Shown here: piece after piece, positions 18,652 to 30,112 of the stretch
Layout: every line of letters begins with the position of its first letter
Numbering within the stretch: the first letter of the stretch is position 1
NCBI GenBank assembly: GCA_902984215.1
Contig: CADWAF010000252.1
Coordinates: forward strand, 1-58,302
Reading direction: 5' to 3'
Origin: Willaertia magna
Lineage: Eukaryota; Heterolobosea; Eutetramitea; Acrasida; Naegleriidae
DNA: 58,302 nucleotides
Program-made: the position numbers and the translations under genes
The notes under the pieces: generated by a model
Told to the model about the DNA's origin: nothing
Databases searched by the model: none
The model's input: only the letters and a program-made list of their open reading frames with translations

Positions 18652-19052
18652 AAAGTTTATTGACTATTATAAAGAATAATTAGGTTGTTTGTTTTTTAAA
18701 ACAATGTTTTAAACGCGGTATTGATGTATGTAGTAAATTATTGTTATTATTATTATTAATGGTTTATATTCTAATGTATTGAATTGATCAAGAATGACGA
18801 GAAGAAAATAAATTTTACGCAATTTTTTTTAAAATAAAACTTGCGATTGGTCCTTTATTTTAAAAAGAAAATTAAATTTATAGATTAATATGGAAGTGTC
18901 ATTTTGTTTGTGAAACGTGATGATAAATTTGACTTACATTTAATTCAATAAGTAGCAGTGCTCACTTCTAACTTGAGATCTTATGAATATTCTTGAGATA
19001 TTTATTTTGTAATGAAGTTAACATTTATTGTTAACATTTTTATTTACAATAA
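18652..19052. other. Intergenic
   Basis: It separates the RCC1-like gene start from the end of the next minus-strand gene. Only A+T-rich spacer is seen, with a short TTATTATTATTATTA microsatellite near 18742. Confidence 0.4.
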
Positions 19053-21497
19053 TTAAATATTAATATTTACATCCTTTTCAATTTGTAAAACTTGTTGTCT
19101 ATTATTATGTGAAATAAATAAAGAACGACTTCTAATTGGATCATCAAATGCACAAATAAATTTTCCATCTTTAATTAAAGGTTGAAATTCTTCTAATTCT
19201 GATTTTAATTTTATTAATTGATCTTGTTCTTCTTTTGTTAAATAATCTTGTTCTTGATTTGTTGTAAAGAATATTCCCATTTGTTCATTAATTTCATCTC
19301 TACGTTTCTTTTTCTGTTGTATTCTTTGTAATAAAGATACTGCATGTTGATAACGTAACCAATAACCTCTATTTATTGTAAAGTATTTATTTTTAAATTT
19401 ATTGTAAAGTAAAATAACTTACCTATCAAAAGCATTTAATAAACTATATTCATTTGTTTCTTTAAAATGTACATCTAATTTCTTTAAAATATTTACAAAT
19501 TTATCTAATTCAGCATGTGATTTAAATATTATATGTTTTTTATCTTTAAAATAAATATTTAAAAAATTTTCATATTTCTTAATCTTTTTATTTCTATCTT
19601 TCCATTCTTTATATAATTTCTCCTTTTCCTTTTCATCTTCATGTTGTTGTTCATTAAACTCTAATTCATTATTAATGTTATTTGTATTGTTATTATTGTT
19701 GTTATTGTTGTTATTATTATTATTCGTTAAAATGGTTGTATTTGTTGGTAAAGATAAAGCGTTATTTGAATTATAATTTAAATTTGATTGATTGATTAAT
19801 GATTTTGCTTTAATTTGTGTAATTTTTAATTCCAATAAATTTTTATATTTATCAATAAATGATTGATCCATTGTAAATTTTGTAATTGGATTACCTTTTT
19901 GTAATAATTCTTTTAAAAAAGAATGTATAGAAGTATTACCAGTAAATGATAAATCTGTCACTCCAATAATTTTCATAACTTCAATGGTAAACGTTTGACA
20001 ACTTCCTTGTTCCTTTTCAACATTACCTCTGACATTTGAATAACTAAAATTCCTATTCCATTTAGTAATTTCAATTGATAATAACCTTAATATCCCTTCT
20101 AACTCTCTTAAACTTTTAATCTCCTTAACTGTCAACGCTAACAATGATGTCGCTGATTTAATTGATGTAATATTACAATAACCACTATTAGTCCAATCAA
20201 ACCTTAAAGAAGCAATTGAAAAACTTGTATGAAACCAACCAAATTGTTCAAATACACCTAATCTACTTAACATTGGTGATGCTGCAGTACGTATCCTTCC
20301 AGGACTTTTACCTACTTCTGTTATAATCATTTTCACTTTAATTCCCTTTTCAAATTCTAAATCTGGATTGACTTTTAAATATTCTTCAAAATTTGGTAAT
20401 TCTAATTGTTGTTCTTCTTGTTTTAATTGTTTTTTAAAGTTATGAATCATGTTATAAAATTTATATAATGGATGTTTCTCTTTTGAAATACTTATTGGAT
20501 TTAAATCTAACAAAGTGTCATTACTATTATTATTACAATATCCATCATTTAAATTATTATTTAAATTATTATAAACAATACCATGTCTACGTTTCTTTCT
20601 TTCTTTTCTAACAAAATATTCTTCCTTTAATAATTCATATAAATGTTTTTGTAATTTTTTAACTAAAAATTCATAAAAACTATTTGGATTACCAAAATGT
20701 ATTGCTAATTGACGTATATTTTTTATAGAAATATTTTGTAAATCTTCTTCCTTTTTAAAACGATTTTGTAATTTAAAAAATAAACGATTGACACCTGAAC
20801 GAAAGGAAATTGGGATTTTTTCGAAAAGTAAGTTAATTTCTTTATCTTCAATTGTCCAAGATTGTAGATCTTCTGGGGATAGTTGTTCATCTTCTAGTTT
20901 TTCAAATTTTAAGGTAAATTCTTCTAATGTTGATTGTTGTGGTTCTTGAATGGTATTTGAATTAGTTGTAGGTTTTGGTGGAGAGGGTAGAGTGTCACTT
21001 GTCATTGTATTATTATTATTTTGAAATAAAGTTGTTTCTAAGGTAGATAATGAATCTTTAATTTGTGTTAAATAATAATTTCCTGTTAATGTTGTAGATA
21101 ACAATTCATAATCCACTTTATCCGAAAAATTATTATTATTATTTACAACTTCTTCCATCATAGAATTATTATTATTGACAACCATCATTTCCGGTATTAA
21201 AATTTCATTATTTTCTAAAAGTGACAAACTACTTTTATAATGTTCTGATTCTTCATTACTATTGTTACTATTATTACTATTTACATTTTCTGATAGATTA
21301 TCATTATCATTAAAATCTTCGGGAATGTTTTGAAAGTCAAAATTGAGTGGTTTGGATTGATAAGTTAAAGCTTTACGTTTCTCTCTTTTTGAATTATTTA
21401 CACAATAAAAATCGTCTTCGTTATTGTTACTATTATTACTATTAGCGGAACCACTATTTGTTGACGAAAATGCAGCGGAAGAAGAGGAAGAGCCCAT
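19053..21497 (-). CDS. Large Asn-rich protein with possible permuted papain-like (NlpC/P60-type) core, two exons
   Basis: Exon 1 is 21497-19423, the intron 19422-19369 (54 bases, GTAAGT...AATAG) and exon 2 19368-19053. The join reads FDRGYWLRYQHAV, and the product is about 796 residues. Residues 1-200 are Ser/Asn-rich and disordered. A helical part lies at about 210-300. The conserved-looking core is about 395-510: IITEVGKSPGRIRTAASP, then GWFHTSFSIASLRFDW with His about 423, and GSCQTFTIEVMKIIGV with Cys about 500. An HTxx motif followed by a Cys at the start of a helix is the pattern of circularly permuted NlpC/P60 (LRAT/PPPDE-like) folds, which hydrolyse or transfer acyl or peptide bonds. 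This is a suggestion, not a family match. The rest is Asn-rich with a C-terminal coiled helix. Confidence 0.55.
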
Positions 21498-21736
21498 TTG
21501 TAATTTGCAATTTGTTGTTGTTTTAAAGCAATATGTCCCTAGGTCTGCAAAAGATTAAACTCTGGTGCTCTTCAATAATTTGAAAAACCAAATTCGCTTA
21601 ATTTTTTTTGCTTGTTTGCGAAAGAGGATGGAATTTATTCTTTAATAGGTTTGCGCGCATCCAGCAATGTTTTTGTAAGTTCTGTCTCTTAACAGTTAGG
21701 TTTATAATTATTTATTTATTAAAAGGTATTAAATAG

Positions 21737-23827
21737 TTACGATAGTACCATTCTTTTTAATTCTACAACAAGTTGTTTCAGTTCATTAATTTCTTGTGTT
21801 TGATTTTCTTGTGTTTGCCATATTTGTCGTATTAGCTCTCCAATCTTTTGTTTAGAAATTGTTGTATTCTCACCTGGTAATCTTATTGCAAAATTGCCAT
21901 TGGCATTTGAACTAGCCTCTCCATTGTTATTATCTTCATTCTCAAATGAAAAGAATGCATTTTGTTGTTGTTGTTCTCTTTCCTTTTCGTGTAACATAGA
22001 AGCTTCTTGTGTAACTAAATCAATAATATCATCTTCACTTGTATTTAATTTTCTTCCATTCAATTTCTTTCCAAAAAGAGATTGGCCACTAGTGTTTACA
22101 TTATTAGATTGTTGTAATGGTGGTTGCATATCCATTGACGTTGTTAAGGGAGAAGGAAATGAAAAAGTAGGTATTGTTGCAGTAGGTAAAACACCATTGT
22201 GACTAATATCATGGGAGGGTTGATTATTTACATCTTCAGTAAAGTAAGAATTCAATTCTTCATCAAATAAATGGAAAGGTGAACCCTCATCTACTGTCAT
22301 TGTTTGAGTTAAGGCTGGTGAAGGGATAGTAGCAAATGGTGGTATAACTGATTTTGTATTGTTAAGGTTATTAAGTGTAACTGGAGATGATTGAACAGAT
22401 TCTTCTTCAACAATGCCGTTATTATTTACATCTAATTCCAGTAGGTTTCTTTTATCTACATTATTATTACCGTGATTAGTAGTTATGGCGTTAGTTGCAT
22501 TCGTTTTCTTCATATCATCAAATCCATCATCTGTATTTTCAAGCATTGTTAAAGGTTTTGGAATATTAGTATGATTTTGATAAAATTGATTCCAATTTGC
22601 AAAAGCACTGTTCAAATTGTTATTATGAGTTGTATCTAATTGATTAACAGGACCCATTTGCTGAACTGCAGTTGTACTTGGATTTATCATATTGCTATTT
22701 GTTGTATTCATCATTGGCATCATCATTGATGCATTATTAACTGTATTCATTTGACCATTCAAGTTGCCAGCATTATTAAAATTGGCCATCATTGCATTAT
22801 AATCAAAATTTGGAGGTGGAAACATCATCATTCCACCACCATTTGGGTTGACCATCATGAATGGAGGAAAGAATGGTACGTTAGCATTATTACCATTCAT
22901 TACTGAAGGATTTGTATTAAGATTATTATTTGTCTGTGATAATTGCATCTCATTGCTATTTAAATTATTATTAGGCTGAGCAGTTGGTGTCGTTCCATCC
23001 ACCAAGCCTTGTTGTTGAGCTTGCATATATTGTTGAGCATATTGCTGGAAGAGTGGTGCGTAAAAGAAAGGATAACACATAGCCATTGCTGTATTGTTAT
23101 TACCAGTGGTAGGGTTAGTAGTTGCACCTGTTGTTGTAGAGGAAGCATTATTATTGTTAACCATAGTGTTTGGCATTGAGGGATTTATATGAGAAGTTGG
23201 CACGCCTAAAGTTAAAGTATTATTACTAATAGATGAAGGAACTGTATTGTTATTCGTTATTGACATTGTATGGTCTTCGGGTAACAACTCTTCATCATTT
23301 AAGAATGTATGAATATCGGGATTGTTTAAATTGTTACTATTTGTAAAGTTTGGTATTAGAGAAGTGTTATTATTCATTATATCTATGTTTTGTTGATTAC
23401 TAATTGGATTTGTAGTTGGCGCAGAAGATGTTGCTTCATTACTATTTTCTGAATTAACACCATTCGATGATGGTTTGGATTTTTTTGTTTTTACCTTCTT
23501 TGTCTTTACAGGTGAAGTATTTGTACCACCATCTGTGTTTGAAGTTTCATTTGTTGTCTTTGTCTTCTTTGTTGGTATATAGTCTACACAAGTTAATCCC
23601 TTCTTCTTACTTTAATAGTTTGTTAGAAAATATTAGAAAAATAAAAAGTAACAAAAAGTAACTTACCATCTGCGACAAGGTCTTTCTGAGTCACAGGCTA
23701 CATGAGCAACATGACAATTTATACAAGCTCTCTTTACATATGGTTTTCTCTTTCTATCTTTCTTTGAACTTGAAGTGTTTGGTTGTTGCTCTTGCGACGA
23801 GGATGCTACAATATCAGCTTTAGTCAT
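21737..23827 (-). CDS. Zn2Cys6 binuclear-cluster transcription factor, Asn-rich, two exons
   Basis: Exon 1 is 23827-23667, the intron 23666-23610 (57 bases, GTAAGT...TTAAAG) and exon 2 23609-21737. The product is 677 residues. Cysteines at 35, 38, 45, 51, 54 and 61 give the exact fungal-type spacing C-x2-C-x6-C-x5-C-x2-C-x6-C, with KRACINCHVAHVACDSERPC before the fifth. The intron splits the codon of Cys54, so the zinc cluster exists only in spliced mRNA. The basic flank KDRKRKP and the RACxxCxxAHxxCD form resemble the Ert1/AcuK/Rds2 group that controls carbon metabolism in fungi. The middle is Asn/Met/Thr/Pro-rich, typical of activation regions. The C-terminus (about 630-677) is a predicted coiled coil (IRQIWQTQENQTQEINELKQ). 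A PAS domain, usual in the AcuK group, is not evident. Target genes unknown. Confidence 0.85.
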
Positions 23828-23972
23828 TTTTTTGAGATTTGAAAAAGTTATTTATAGACGAAACGTGTTAGTTGAGCTCTTAATGTGGAAGATCCATTTG
23901 TTACTTTTCAATTATACAGATTTTAGTGCCATATTAGAGTTAATAGAAAATATAATATTTTGTTGAAATAGA

Positions 23973-24062
23973 GTCACGCCTCGTAGCGCAGTGGGCTCTA
24001 AGCCGTACACCTTGCTCATCGTGACCTCTGAGCAACGGTGGTTCGATTCTCGTCCAAGTCGA
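23973..24062 (+). ncRNA. tRNA-like Pol III element (A-box and B-box), possibly a decayed tRNA or SINE head
   Basis: A-box TAGCGCAGTGGG at 23984-23995 and B-box GGTTCGATTCT at 24040-24050 match RNA polymerase III internal promoter consensus, 56 bases apart. That fits a tRNA with a long variable arm or an intron. A normal cloverleaf does not form: arms flanking TTCGATT pair poorly and I find no 7-bp acceptor. Other pairings exist: GTCACG at 23973 with CGTGAC at 24020, GGC/GCC around TCTAA, and TTGCTCA with TGAGCAA (24012-24033). It stands out as GC-rich in an A+T desert. A mutated tRNA gene, a SINE or another Pol III RNA are all possible. Confidence 0.4.
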
Positions 24063-24164
24063 ATATCACACACCTCCACAAAAAAACACAGTTACCCTAC
24101 ACTACATGCATAGCCCAATCTAATAAGGTTATGCTACACATAAGTCGCAGATTTAATTGAGATT

Positions 24165-27100
24165 CAAAAAAAAAAAATGAAGATATAAAAAATATTTATT
24201 AAAATTATATTAAAAAAATTTACAAAATTTATATTAATAATTAAAAAATATTAAATTAAATTAAATATACATCTTATTTTTAAATATAAAATATATATAA
24301 ATATTGTAATATTTTATAAATTAAAATTATATTTTAAATTTTTATAATTATTTAAATTATTATTTTTTAATAATTTTTTAAACTTATATTTATCATATTT
24401 ATTACTATTACAAAAAGAACAAAATTTATTATTATAATTTAAATTATTAATATTTTTTAATACTTTTAAATTATTTATAAAATAAATAATTACTAAAATA
24501 CTTTTATTTAAAATTTATATTTTTATATTTTATAAATTTTTTAAATATATTAATAAAATTATTATAAATATAATTTAAATTATAAACATTTTTTTTTTTT
24601 AACATTTCAATAATTATAATTTCTATTTTAAAATTAAGTTTAAAATTAATAAAAAATTAATAAAAAACTAATAATATAAATTTTAGCTTCACTATTAATA
24701 TTAAATTTTAAATGAATAACATTTATAGTTAAAAAAAAATTATAATTAATAATTAATAAATCTTTAATTATATTATTAATATTATTAATAAATATATAAA
24801 TATTATTTTTTATAATATTATAATAATTAATTATTAAATTATTAACTTTTAATTTAAAATTAACAATTATATTTTTATATGATAAAAAATAATTTAAACT
24901 TATAAATGATTTAATTAAAATATATTTGTTATCATTTAAAAAAATAAATATAAAATGTATTCTTTTTTATTATTATTATTATTTATAAAATTTTTATTTT
25001 ATTAATTTTTAATATTATCAATTTATTTTAATAAAATATTAGTAGAATTTGGTTTTATAATTATAAATTTTAATAAAAGATGTAAATTATTTATATTTTT
25101 TTATAAATAAAATTTAATTATTTTTAACTAATTTTTATTAATAAAATTAAATAAATTTTTAATTATATTAATTAATAAATTAATATTATTATTTTTATAT
25201 CAATTAGTTATAATTTTATTTAATTTTTTATTATTATTATTATTTCTAAAAAAATATACACTTATATTTCTATATTTAATATAACTACAATAAAATAGAA
25301 ATATATTTATATTATTTGATGTAATATTATTATTGGTATTAATTTAATTATTTTTTTATAAAATAAAATTATTTAATATTTTTATAATCTATAATTTAAA
25401 ATTATATATGTTAATTAATAAATTAATAACTTATATTATAAATATATAAGTAAAATTATTAATAAAAGTTTTTTTTATTTTCATTTAAATGTTTAAAAAA
25501 TATATTAAAAAATGTTTTTAAAGAATATTTTTTTATTAATTTAGTAATATTAATTAATAAATTATTTTTTTTATTAATTAATATATTTAAATTACTAAAA
25601 TTAAAAATATTATTTTTTGATTTAAATTGATAAAATTTATGAAAATAGATTGTTTAAAAAAGTTTTTTTATTAATAAAATCTAAAAAACAACACCTATCA
25701 TCAATAACCAAAACTTTATCAATTAAAATAATATCTTTTATATGCTTACATTTAAAATATATTAAAGAAAATATTTTAAAAATTATTATAATAATTCAAA
25801 GATAATAAAATTTTAATAATATATTACCTTAAATAATATTTTTAATATCAAAAAAATAAAAAATTATTTAATATTATTTAATCTTATATATTTTTTTTAA
25901 AACTATAATTTTTAAAAAAAAATATATTATTATAATTCATTAATTATTTTATTATATTTTCTATTAAACAATTTGGTCATATTATAATTATTATTGATAT
26001 TTTTTTAAAGTTTATATAGATTTTTTTATTATTTTTAAAACTAATATTAAAATTATTTCATATTTATTTAAGATAAAAGATGAATTGTAAATTAAAAGTT
26101 ATGTTATTAATAAAATTGTAGTAAAAATAGATAATAGATATAAATTTTTAAATAAAGAAGTAAAAAATATTATTTGGAATAAAATATTAAAATTGATTAT
26201 GAAATTTTAAATGTTTTATAAAATAAAATTTTATAAAAAAATTAATAAAACTATTAAAACTGTCTTTAAATTATATATTATATTTAATTTTATAAATTAG
26301 TTAAAAATATTATTATAAATTATTTTTAATAATATTCATTATTTATTTTTAAAATTATATATTTTAAAAAATGTTTTAACTTTTTGTTTTAATAAAATAG
26401 AAAAAAAAATAAAAAAATAAAGAAAATAAAGAATAAAAAAAAATAATAATAAAGAAAAATAAAATAACAAAAAAAAGAACATAAAAAAATAAAAAAGAAT
26501 AAAAAATAATAATGAAGAAAAATAAAATAAAAAAAATAAAGAAACTTCTATTAAAAAAAGAAAAAATTAAAAAGATATATTTAAAAATTAATAATTTGTA
26601 TTTTTTAATACATTATTATTTTAAATAGTTTTATATATATATATTTTATTAAGTTATAAAAAGTTTGTAGTTTAAATATTAGTAAATATTTAATGATTAA
26701 TATTTATTTTTATAAGTTTTTAAATTAAATATATTTAGTTTTTAAATATATATGTTTAATTTATAAAAATAATTAATCAATCTAAAATTTCTTTCTAAAA
26801 TTTCTTTCTAAAATTTTATTTACCTATTTATTAAACAAATTTTTAACCTATTATAATACTATAAAATAGTATAAAATTGAAAAAATATATAATGTTTTTT
26901 TAAGTTTTATAATTAATAAATGTTATGATAAAAATTATAATTATATTTATAATAACAATATTATTATAAATAAATTAAATAGTATTTATATTAATTTATA
27001 TTAAAGTTTAATAATTTATTTATAAGTATATTTAGAATAATTATAATAGTATTTATTTTATTTTCAATATTAAATATATTTTTTATTATTTATAAACTTT

Positions 27101-27545
27101 TTAGTCTAAAATTATAATAATAAAAAAATAATATTATTAAAATTAAATCATTTTTATATATAATAATAAATCAATAATAAAAAATATTTTATTTATATTA
27201 TATCATACTATTTATTATATTAATGATATGTAATTTATTTATAATAATAAAAAATTCTATTATCAATTTTATTAATTATACATACATGTTTAATATAAAA
27301 TGATCTTTTTAAGATATTTGAATTAGTAAATAAATGAATATATAATTTAATTTTTTATTATGGTACAAAGATAATATAAATATTATTTTTGTACCATAAT
27401 AATAAATCTATAAATACCTCTAAATTACATATTTAAAATAAAAAAAAATAATTATCACTACTCTTTAATATCCTATAAATTCAAATTATCTTAGAATAAT
27501 AATTTAAAAGCAATCTGTTAAATAAATAATTACAAAAAGTTTAAA
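24165..27545. other. A+T island 1, about 3.4 kb without genes
   Basis: Nearly pure A+T: in 60-base lines near 24300 and 24420 I count one G or C, against 15 to 25 in adjacent genes. No ORF of 60 codons occurs on either strand. The change in composition is abrupt, starting about 115 bases after the B-box of the tRNA-like element and ending before the ankyrin gene. A purine run (AAAATAAAG type) lies at about 26395-26575. I see no terminal repeats shared by the two ends. It may be a fully decayed mobile element, or DNA under strong AT mutation pressure. Confidence 0.6.
27355..27402. repeat. Perfect 15-base inverted repeat at the right edge of A+T island 1
   Basis: TTATTATGGTACAAA at 27355-27369 is exactly complemented at 27388-27402, with an 18-base loop. 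The core GGTAC is unusual in DNA with almost no G or C. It could be a hairpin in RNA, a terminator-like structure or a miniature element. Confidence 0.65.
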
Positions 27546-27603
27546 TCAACTATTCTAATGTTATGTATTGGTATTAGTTAATATAAGTTTTATCATAAAT
27601 TAT

Positions 27604-29679
27604 TTACAATTGTCTATCTTTTGGGCCCATTAAATGTTTTCCTTTGTTTAGCAACAAACTACACACACCATAAAATAATTCTGTCTTATTTGGGTGTAAA
27701 GCTTCAGAAACATCAGAATTGTTTGCATTTTCTTGTATTTCTGTATTAAGTGGTGTTACATTATTTATACCATCAATTTCAGCTAATTTCAACGATATTT
27801 GATAAGCTGTCATATTATTAAAAGGATATAACTTTGAATTATTAAACTCCTTTTCTACATTCACCCTTAAACCTTTCTTTGCTTTAAATCCATTAATTAA
27901 CATTTTCATTACCTCTTGGTTACGATTTATAACAGCCCAATGTAAAGATGTTCCTCCTTTAATATAATCATTAGGTTTAATAAAATCATGATCTAATAAA
28001 TATTTTAATATTTGTGTCTTACTCATTGTAACAGATGCATCAATAATAAATTTCATTGAATATTCATTTCTCAATAAAGGACCAATTACAAATATATTAT
28101 CAAAATGAATAAAAGAATTTACAATATGTCTTTTATAATATTTATCAATACTCTTTTCATTATTAAATATCAATCCAGTCTCCTGTTCAATCTCATCTTT
28201 AAATTGTCTATTTAAATGTGATGATAATTTAAATCTTTCAATCTGTAAATCAATAAAATCTTTTAAAGAAATTAAAATTAAATCTACAATTCTACCATCT
28301 TCTAACTTCATTATTAAATTCATTTGATCAAATCTATTTAAAATCTTATCATAAAGATAATGTGGTTGACATTTACATAACTTTTCAATTAAATCATATT
28401 TACGTTGTACACATGCAAATACAAATGGACTCATACCAATAATTAAATCTTTTTTAGAATTAATTAATGAAATATTTCTGATTGGTTCAAATAATAATTT
28501 TAATTGTAATTCATTTATATTCCAATAACATTCTATATCATCCATATCACTTTTATTATCTATAATTTCAATTATTGTTTTCATTTCATTTAAATATTCT
28601 TCTTCTCTTTTTTGTTTATTATAATTTATATATTCCTCTTCAATATTCTCATCATCTTGATGATAAATATTATTTATTGAAAAGATATCTTCACTATTTT
28701 TAGTTACCTCAATGATGGGACTATATAAATTATTATTTGTTGAACTAGTATTTAATTGTTGTTGTTGATAATGATGTAATTCCTTTTCAAAATAATAATT
28801 TTCCAATTCAACTTGTTTTTTAATTTTTCTTTTCATTTCTTCTTTCATTTCATCTAAAGAACTATTTTTAACAAATTGATAATCTACAATTTGATAATCA
28901 TATTTCACTTTATGGTTTAAAATTATATTTTTAGATTTTGAATGTACTGAACAATTTAATTGTTTAACTAAAGAAATATCGTAAATAATTTCATCTTGTG
29001 TTACAATTACTTCTTCATTATTTTCTTTATTTTGTTGTCCTGTTTGTATTGTATTTGGTTGTAATATTGTTTTACTATTTGGTAATATTATAATTGTTTT
29101 ATAAATTACTTGAATTAATTTATGACATGTTTTATGAATAGGGATAACATTCTTCATACTTTTAGATCTTTTCTTTTTTTTAGCTAATGGACTACTGACA
29201 GTTGGACTAACTGGAGAGAAAGTACAACAATTATTATTACTTGTTATTTCTTTCATACTTCCATCACTACTTCCACTATTACTACTATTATTATTGTTAG
29301 TATTTCCTTCTAATGGTAGAGAGGATTGTGAACGACTAAATAATAAGATATTATCATTACTATTATTAGTATTGGGTCCAGTTGAACAACTGATAGATAG
29401 GTTATCATTTTTATGTTTCGGGCATGAAAATCCCTTTACAGTACACGAGATTTTTAATGTAACCATTACGGGGACAGTGAAATTGTTAGTGATTAGAGGA
29501 ACGTAACCAGTGATAGCAGAAATATATAAATTATTTGGGGTGACTACTGGCAGTAGTACAGGTTCTGGTGTTTTGTTGTTATTATTATCAGAAGATGAAT
29601 GGGGAATAGTTAATTGTTCCATTTGTTTAGTTGGTGGTTCACTTTTTGCTCTATTTCTTGTACTTTTAGTGTCTGTCAT
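27604..29679 (-). CDS. Ankyrin-repeat protein, function unknown
   Basis: 691 residues from ATG 29679. The open frame extends to 29730 but only with a TTG. The N-terminal half is polar, with a possible beta-rich segment near 45-85 (LYISAITGYVPLITNNFTVP), Cys-containing strands, and a basic AKKKKRSKS near 165. The C-terminal half holds ankyrin-like helices: GMSPFVFACVQRKYDLIEKL near 413-437, and a better pair near 526-600 including ILKYLLDH, GGTSLHWAVINRNQEVMKML. Asn/Gln linkers are common. Ankyrin repeats bind proteins, and nothing indicates the partner. Its start region faces the divergent TOG gene. Confidence 0.65.
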   Translation of the reverse strand: MTDTKSTRNRAKSEPPTKQMEQLTIPHSSSDNNNNKTPEPVLLPVVTPNNLYISAITGYVPLITNNFTVPVMVTLKISCTVKGFSCPKHKNDNLSISCSTGPNTNNSNDNILLFSRSQSSLPLEGNTNNNNSSNSGSSDGSMKEITSNNNCCTFSPVSPTVSSPLAKKKKRSKSMKNVIPIHKTCHKLIQVIYKTIIILPNSKTILQPNTIQTGQQNKENNEEVIVTQDEIIYDISLVKQLNCSVHSKSKNIILNHKVKYDYQIVDYQFVKNSSLDEMKEEMKRKIKKQVELENYYFEKELHHYQQQQLNTSSTNNNLYSPIIEVTKNSEDIFSINNIYHQDDENIEEEYINYNKQKREEEYLNEMKTIIEIIDNKSDMDDIECYWNINELQLKLLFEPIRNISLINSKKDLIIGMSPFVFACVQRKYDLIEKLCKCQPHYLYDKILNRFDQMNLIMKLEDGRIVDLILISLKDFIDLQIERFKLSSHLNRQFKDEIEQETGLIFNNEKSIDKYYKRHIVNSFIHFDNIFVIGPLLRNEYSMKFIIDASVTMSKTQILKYLLDHDFIKPNDYIKGGTSLHWAVINRNQEVMKMLINGFKAKKGLRVNVEKEFNNSKLYPFNNMTAYQISLKLAEIDGINNVTPLNTEIQENANNSDVSEALHPNKTELFYGVCSLLLNKGKHLMGPKDRQL

Positions 29680-30112
29680 TCTTATAATTTTCAAAACTTT
29701 TGATGGGTGGCAGCAATTGATGGCTTTCAAGAAGTGTTATTCTTTCAAAAAGCTAAACTTTAAAAAGGGTAGCGATTATGTTTTTTTTTCGTATTTTTAT
29801 CCCTAAATTTTACTTTTTGCAGAATAAGAGGATACGATTTTTAAAAGAAAATGGTTCTGAATATTGTTCCTTTTTAAAAGGAAATTTGGCTAGCTCGAAC
29901 GACCATGCCTAGGCAATAGACTTTCTGTTTCTTTAATTTCATTGGTTTCATCTTGTTTCTTATAATTCTCATTGTGGGTGGTTTCGTCTTTGAGGAAAAT
30001 GTTGTAGAAGAGGATAATTAACAAATATTTGGTGCATTTTGTGTCTTTGCCGCCAAAATATTTTTATTGCCGCCATAAGTTTGAAAATTTTATCGTTAAC
30101 AAAATTAAAAAA
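29680..30112. other. Intergenic, divergent promoter region
   Basis: This spacer lies between the divergent ankyrin and TOG genes and should hold both promoters. Both genes show open frames running into it (TTG codons at 29730 and 30029) but no usable ATG. No motif is identified. Confidence 0.4.

Noticed and set aside
23775..23966. 63-codon plus-strand ORF opposite the Zn2Cys6 first exon
   Set aside because: It is a shadow of the antisense coding exon.
25640..25790. Minus-strand peptide trace (ILIDKVLVIDDRCCFLDF) in A+T island 1 that recalls a helicase Walker B
   Set aside because: It is isolated between stops, with no Walker A or other motif nearby. Low-complexity A+T DNA often yields such strings.
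26395..26575. Purine-rich tract (A, G and T only) as a possible CRISPR-like or telomere-like repeat
   Set aside because: There is no regular unit or spacing. It is a low-complexity A-rich run.
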